From assembly GCF_002744755.1 (NCBI RefSeq), contig NZ_KZ319292.1:62001-126000 (forward strand): a stretch of DNA of 64,000 nucleotides, read 5' to 3'. The DNA is from Leeuwenhoekiella nanhaiensis. GTDB lineage: Bacteria; Bacteroidota; Bacteroidia; Flavobacteriales; Flavobacteriaceae. Below the pieces are notes generated by a model that was not told where the DNA came from, did no database searches, and saw nothing but the letters and a program-made list of their open reading frames with translations. Shown in pieces: positions 60,382-64,000 of this stretch; position 1 is the stretch's first letter, and every line of letters begins with the position of its first letter. The position numbers were made by a program, and so were the translations under genes.

Positions 60382-62190
60382 CTAAAAGGGGTAGGTGTTT
60401 TCAGCCGTGATTTTCTCTGCGATGGTATTGCGCAGCGCCACCACGTTAGGCTGATTTTGATATTTGGTAAAACGCTTAAGACCCATAAGCATCATGCGCT
60501 GCTCATCACCTTCGGCAAAGGAGACAATGCCTTCTTTAGCCTTTTGGTTGATGGTGTCTACGGCGTGATACAGGTACAACTGCGCCATTGCGATCTGCTC
60601 TTTCTGAGCTTCTTCGCCAAAACGTTTCACGTTTTTCTCTGTACGCAAAATGGTACTTTCAGCCATATAGATCTCGATCAGGATGTCTGAAGCGGCCAGC
60701 AATAACTGCTGATGCTCTTCGAGCTCCGGACCGTATTTTTGGATCGCGCTACCGGCTACCATCAAGAATACCTTTTTCAGTTTGGCGATCATCGCTTTTT
60801 CTTCCGAAAGCACTTCAGAATAGTCTGGTGTGTCAAAAGAAGGAATTCCGGTAAGTTCTTCGCCCACTGCCATTGCAGGATTAAGCAAATCTACGTGACC
60901 TTTCATCGCTTTTTTGACAAGCATACCTACCGCAAGCATACGGTTGATCTCGTTTGTACCTTCATAAATACGCGAAATACGGGCGTCTCTCCAGGCTGCT
61001 TCCATCGGCGCATCGGCGCTAAAACCCATACCACCATAAATCTGGATGCCTTCATCGGCGCAATTCTGCATATCTTCTGAAGCGGCTACTTTTAGGATCG
61101 AACATTCAATCGCATATTCTTCAACACCTTTAAGTTCGGCTTCTGAGTGGCTTGCACCATCCTCAAGACGGATTGAAATTCGGTCTTCAATATTTTTTGC
61201 AGCACGGTAAGAAGCACTCTCACTGGCGTAGGCATTGGTCGCCATTTCAGCCAATTTTGATTTGATTGCACCAAATTTGGCAATAGGCGTATTAAATTGT
61301 ACGCGTTCATTAGCATATTTAACACCCATGTCGATCACGCGGCGTTGCGCGTCAAGACAGGCAGCAGCGAGTTTGATACGGCCTACGTTAAGTGCGTTCA
61401 TCGCGATTTTAAAGCCTTCACCACGACCGGCAAGCATATTTTCTACAGGAACCACGCAGTCATTGAAGAAAACCTGACGGGTAGAAGAGGAGTGAATACC
61501 CAGTTTCTTTTCTTCTTCACCTAATGAAATTCCGTTAGACGGATCGTTCTCAACGATGAAACCGGTAATGTTTTTATCGTCTTCAATTCGGGCGAAAACA
61601 ATAAAGACATTACAGAATCCCGCGTTGGAAATCCACATCTTTTGACCGTTGATCTTGTACGATTTCCCATCTGCCGAAAGTTCTGCTTTGGTTTTTCCGC
61701 TGTTGGCATCAGAACCAGCGCCCGGCTCGGTCAAACAGTAGGCTCCAAACCACTCGCCTGTAGCGAGTTTGGGAACGTATTTTTTCTTTTGTTCTTCGGT
61801 CCCGTAAAGGGTGATTGGCATCGTACCAATACCGGTATGCGCACCAAAAGCGGTCGCGATAGACCCGGTTGCTCCTGAAATGTAGTCACAAACCAGCATT
61901 GTAGAAACAAAGCCCATTCCCAGACCATCATATTCTTCAGGAACTGCGATACCCAAAAGACCCAGCTCACCGGCTTTGCGCATCACCTCTTCGGTAAGCG
62001 CATAGTCTTTATGCTCAAAGCGTTCTTTGTGTGGTACAATCTCACGGTCAACAAATTCTTTAACCGTTTCTTTCATCATTTTCTGCTCCTCGTTAAAATC
62101 TTCGGGAGTAAAGATGTCTTCGCAAGGAGTTTCCTTTACCAAAAACTGACCACCGCGAAGGATGTCTTTTTTATCTGCTGTTTCTGCCAT
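60382..62190 (-). CDS. Acyl-CoA dehydrogenase
   Basis: A 602-residue flavoenzyme of the acyl-CoA dehydrogenase family, first step of fatty-acid beta-oxidation in the cytoplasm. Visible are CLTEPGAGSDANSGKTKA (flavin/substrate motif), WISNAGFCNVFIVFARIEDD, the QIYGGMGF turn and RIYEGTNEINRML with the catalytic Glu of this family type. It is about 200 residues longer than short/medium-chain enzymes because of an extra C-terminal helical domain, as in the very-long-chain (VLCAD-like) branch. Downstream of the thiolase gene with 110 bp between them. Confidence 0.94.
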   Translation of the reverse strand: MAETADKKDILRGGQFLVKETPCEDIFTPEDFNEEQKMMKETVKEFVDREIVPHKERFEHKDYALTEEVMRKAGELGLLGIAVPEEYDGLGMGFVSTMLVCDYISGATGSIATAFGAHTGIGTMPITLYGTEEQKKKYVPKLATGEWFGAYCLTEPGAGSDANSGKTKAELSADGKSYKINGQKMWISNAGFCNVFIVFARIEDDKNITGFIVENDPSNGISLGEEEKKLGIHSSSTRQVFFNDCVVPVENMLAGRGEGFKIAMNALNVGRIKLAAACLDAQRRVIDMGVKYANERVQFNTPIAKFGAIKSKLAEMATNAYASESASYRAAKNIEDRISIRLEDGASHSEAELKGVEEYAIECSILKVAASEDMQNCADEGIQIYGGMGFSADAPMEAAWRDARISRIYEGTNEINRMLAVGMLVKKAMKGHVDLLNPAMAVGEELTGIPSFDTPDYSEVLSEEKAMIAKLKKVFLMVAGSAIQKYGPELEEHQQLLLAASDILIEIYMAESTILRTEKNVKRFGEEAQKEQIAMAQLYLYHAVDTINQKAKEGIVSFAEGDEQRMMLMGLKRFTKYQNQPNVVALRNTIAEKITAENTYPF

Positions 62191-62211
62191 TTTTCTAAGA
62201 TATAAGTATTG

Positions 62212-62300
62212 AGATTTTAGATTTTAGAACCTTACTCTCAAATGTGTTTTTAAATTATTTTGCTAGATGAGTCTGTTATCTCAAGTCTCAAATCTATTGT
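62212..62300. repeat. Degenerate AGATTTTAGATTTTAGA-type AT repeats
   Basis: AGATTTTAGATTTTAGA (62212-62228) and CTCAAGTCTCAAATCTATTG further on are near-repeats of the TTTAGATT / TCAAATCT text also found at 63496-63528 and 63898-63939. They mark each gap of this operon. Confidence 0.5.
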
Positions 62301-63491
62301 CTAATTGAGGAACTCATAAACTCCGGCGGCGCCCTGACCGGTACCTACGCACATCGTTACAATACCGTATTTGTTTTTCATATCGCGCTTACGCATTTCG
62401 TCAAACAACTGTACCGAAAGTTTGGCTCCAGTGCATCCCAGCGGGTGACCCAGTGCAATTGCTCCTCCGTTTACGTTTACGATATCGGGATTTAGACCCA
62501 ATTCACGGATTACTGCAAGAGACTGCGAAGCAAAGGCTTCGTTTAACTCAATCAGGTCGATGTCGTCTTGCTTGAGTCCTGCTTGTTTTAGCGCTTTCGG
62601 AATTGCTTTTACAGGACCAATTCCCATAATGCGCGGTTCAACACCCACGGCTGCAAAGTTTACAAGACGGGCGATGGGTTCCAGATTCAATTCTTTCACC
62701 ATTTCTTCGCTCATTACCAACACAAAGGCTGCACCGTCACTCATTTGCGAGGAATTTCCTGCGGTTACGCTTCCGCCTTCGGCGAAAACAGGACGTAGCT
62801 TACCCAATACCTCGAGACTGGTGTCGGCACGCGGACCTTCGTCTTTACTTACGGTGTAGGTTTTTGTTTCTTTCTTGCCACTGTTGTTTACAAACGTGTG
62901 TTCTACTTCAATCGGAACGATTTGCTCTTTAAAACGATCTTCCTCTTGGGCTTTTAAGGCTTTTTGGTGCGAATGGTACGCAAACTCATCCTGATCTTCA
63001 CGCGAAACCTTAAACTGATTGGCTACGGCTTCGGCGGTAAGTCCCATTCCCCAGTAATAATCTTCGTTTCCGGCTTTGGCCACTTTATAATCAGGTACCG
63101 GTTTGTAACCACCCATAGGGATGTAGCTCATACTTTCGGCACCACCGGCGATGATACAATCTGCCATTCCGGCCTGTATTTTTGCCGAGGCCATCGCGAT
63201 GGTTTCAATACCCGATGCGCAATAGCGGTTTACGGTTACACCCGGTACATCTTCGATCTTCAATCCCATAAGGGAAATCAGACGCCCCACGTTAAGGCCC
63301 TGTTCGGCTTCTGGCATCGCGTTGCCAACCATTACATCATCAATGCGTTTTTTGTCGAGGTTTGAAACCTCTTTCATCATATAATCGATGGTTTCCGCAG
63401 CGAGTTCGTCGGGTCTTTTAAATCGGAACAATCCGCGCGGAGCTTTCCCTACGGCTGTTCGGTATGCTTTTACTATATATGCTGTTTTCAT
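62301..63491 (-). CDS. Acetyl-CoA C-acyltransferase (3-ketoacyl-CoA thiolase)
   Basis: A 396-residue thiolase that cleaves 3-ketoacyl-CoA to acetyl-CoA and shortened acyl-CoA. Acyl-enzyme Cys91 is in VNRYCASGIETI, the second region NGGAIALGHPLGCTGAK holds the catalytic His, and the proton-donor Cys is in MCVGTGQGAAG. Length is standard. Its partner in the multienzyme beta-oxidation set, the 3-hydroxyacyl-CoA dehydrogenase/enoyl-CoA hydratase, is expected upstream, where only a gene tip is inside the window (63940-64000). The four-helix-bundle gene separates them. Confidence 0.95.
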   Translation of the reverse strand: MKTAYIVKAYRTAVGKAPRGLFRFKRPDELAAETIDYMMKEVSNLDKKRIDDVMVGNAMPEAEQGLNVGRLISLMGLKIEDVPGVTVNRYCASGIETIAMASAKIQAGMADCIIAGGAESMSYIPMGGYKPVPDYKVAKAGNEDYYWGMGLTAEAVANQFKVSREDQDEFAYHSHQKALKAQEEDRFKEQIVPIEVEHTFVNNSGKKETKTYTVSKDEGPRADTSLEVLGKLRPVFAEGGSVTAGNSSQMSDGAAFVLVMSEEMVKELNLEPIARLVNFAAVGVEPRIMGIGPVKAIPKALKQAGLKQDDIDLIELNEAFASQSLAVIRELGLNPDIVNVNGGAIALGHPLGCTGAKLSVQLFDEMRKRDMKNKYGIVTMCVGTGQGAAGVYEFLN

Positions 63492-63495
63492 GGAA

Positions 63496-63528
63496 TAGAT
63501 TTTAGATTCTAGACTTTAGATTTGAGAT
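63496..63528. repeat. TAGATTTTAGATT-type repeat between thiolase and four-helix-bundle genes
   Basis: The text TAGATTTTAGATTCTAGA followed by CTTTAGATTTGAGA consists of four imperfect copies of a TTTAGATT unit. The same kind of text flanks the small gene on its other side. Confidence 0.55.
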
Positions 63529-63535
63529 CATTAGT

Positions 63536-63892
63536 CTACTTTGAAAATTTCTTTATTAAGGTGTAATTCATTTTTTGAACTTCTAACAAGTTTTCCAGTA
63601 AAGAAGAAAAATGTTCATTTTCAGAAATAAGACCTAGCCTTTTAGATAAGATGAGTTGCGTAAAAAGTTCATTACAAGATCCACTTGCAATTCCAAGAAA
63701 ATTTTTGAATTCACCATCTGTATTTCTTCCCGCTCCTTCAGCAATATTTGAAGGAATACTTACAGCACTTCTTCTAATCTGACTCGTTAAACCAAATTTT
63801 TCATCATTTGGAAAATCAGCTGAAATCAAATAAGCATTTTCAGCAATGTCCATTGCTTTCTGCCAAATTTTTAATTCTTGAAAATTGTGCAT
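63536..63892 (-). CDS. Four-helix-bundle protein (S23/IVS family)
   Basis: A 118-residue all-helical protein of the S23 ribosomal-protein-like / four-helix-bundle family. Signature blocks are LKIWQKAMDIAENAY, FPNDEKFGLTSQIRRSAVSIPSNIAEG and the C-terminal NELFTQLILSKRLGLI helix. These proteins are encoded in 23S rRNA intervening sequences and, in Bacteroidota, often as stray genes of unknown role. It lies between beta-oxidation genes and is bordered on both sides by AT-rich near-repeats, which suggests an inserted cassette. Confidence 0.93.
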   Translation of the reverse strand: MHNFQELKIWQKAMDIAENAYLISADFPNDEKFGLTSQIRRSAVSIPSNIAEGAGRNTDGEFKNFLGIASGSCNELFTQLILSKRLGLISENEHFSSLLENLLEVQKMNYTLIKKFSK

Positions 63893-63897
63893 AGTCG

Positions 63898-63939
63898 TAG
63901 ATTTTATCTAACATCTTATATCTGAAATCTCGTGTCTAA
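63898..63939. repeat. AT-rich near-repeat upstream of the four-helix-bundle gene
   Basis: The gap reads TAGATTTTATCTAACATC then TTATATCTGAAATCTCGTG, containing several TAGATT/ATCT variants like those at 63496-63528. It is the other flank of the putative insert. Confidence 0.45.
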
Positions 63940-64000
63940 TTAGTTTCTCAACGGTTTCCCCTTTTTGATCATATGCTCCAGGCGTTCAAGCGTTTTGCGT
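63940..64000 (-). CDS. 3' tip of a gene, probably 3-hydroxyacyl-CoA dehydrogenase/enoyl-CoA hydratase
   Basis: Only the last 19 codons and the stop (63940-63942) are inside the window; they read RKTLERLEHMIKKGKPLRN. The tail is too short for a family assignment. Flavobacterial beta-oxidation operons usually have a large 3-hydroxyacyl-CoA dehydrogenase/enoyl-CoA hydratase gene just upstream of the thiolase, and I infer that identity from position. Confidence 0.45.
   Translation of the reverse strand, partial: RKTLERLEHMIKKGKPLRN

Overview
The window looks like chromosomal DNA of a Bacteroidota member, most likely a Flavobacteriaceae species. It carries a SusC/SusD pair, a one-protein hybrid two-component regulator, a PorP/SprF plus CHU_C-type adhesin pair typical of the type IX secretion/gliding system, many short lipoproteins with a Cys lipobox, TAnnTTTG-like -7 elements and few Shine-Dalgarno sites. 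I saw no rRNA, tRNA, CRISPR array, transposase or prophage gene.

Layout. 1-5.4 kb (minus): 5' part of a PorP/SprF-like gene and, just upstream, a 1554-aa secreted adhesin with about ten tandem ~107-aa repeats. 5.5-18 kb: housekeeping and scattered enzymes: pirin, YjbQ, Cof-type HAD phosphatase, S10 carboxypeptidase-like protein, amidohydrolase lipoprotein, the oxidative pentose phosphate genes (gnd minus, diverging from zwf-pgl plus), a Fes/IroE-like esterase, a small CrtO-like membrane protein and an MscS channel. 18-56 kb: a large polysaccharide utilization locus (PUL). 56-60 kb (minus): aldo/keto reductase, CBM9-like lipoprotein, MFS transporter and a TolB-like propeller protein. 60-64 kb (minus): fatty-acid beta-oxidation genes (acyl-CoA dehydrogenase, thiolase, the 3' tip of an upstream gene) with a four-helix-bundle gene inserted between them.

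The PUL. A bimodular GH43 lipoprotein gene and a 1366-aa hybrid regulator face each other; the regulator diverges from a second GH43 resembling exo-beta-1,3-galactanases. Then come susC, susD, two surface glycan-binding lipoproteins, a terminator, and an unusual lipoprotein with an HExxHxxGxGTH motif. A long run of closely spaced genes follows: BNR_4 propeller (GH145/PL24/25/42-like), GH2, GH97, double VCBS/ASPIC lipoprotein, GH16, GH105, a secreted protein of unknown function, GH154 (DUF2264), and after a 312-bp gap a second GH2 and an MG2/plug-like protein. Exo-galactanase-like GH43, GH16, two beta-galactosidase-like GH2, beta-glucuronidase-like GH154, GH105 and a rhamnose/glucuronate-type propeller point to type II arabinogalactan (arabinogalactan-protein) as substrate. 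No sulfatase is seen, which argues against ulvan or other sulfated algal glycans. This substrate is inferred from family content only.

Two intergenic regions of the PUL, upstream of the GH43/regulator pair and of the BNR_4 operon, share a composite element: two CCCYnTAA-like boxes 22 bp apart followed by an identical GGAAACTTGTAA. This is the best candidate for the regulator's operator. The HExxH lipoprotein is the most novel gene: if the substrate is a proteoglycan, it could act on the protein core.
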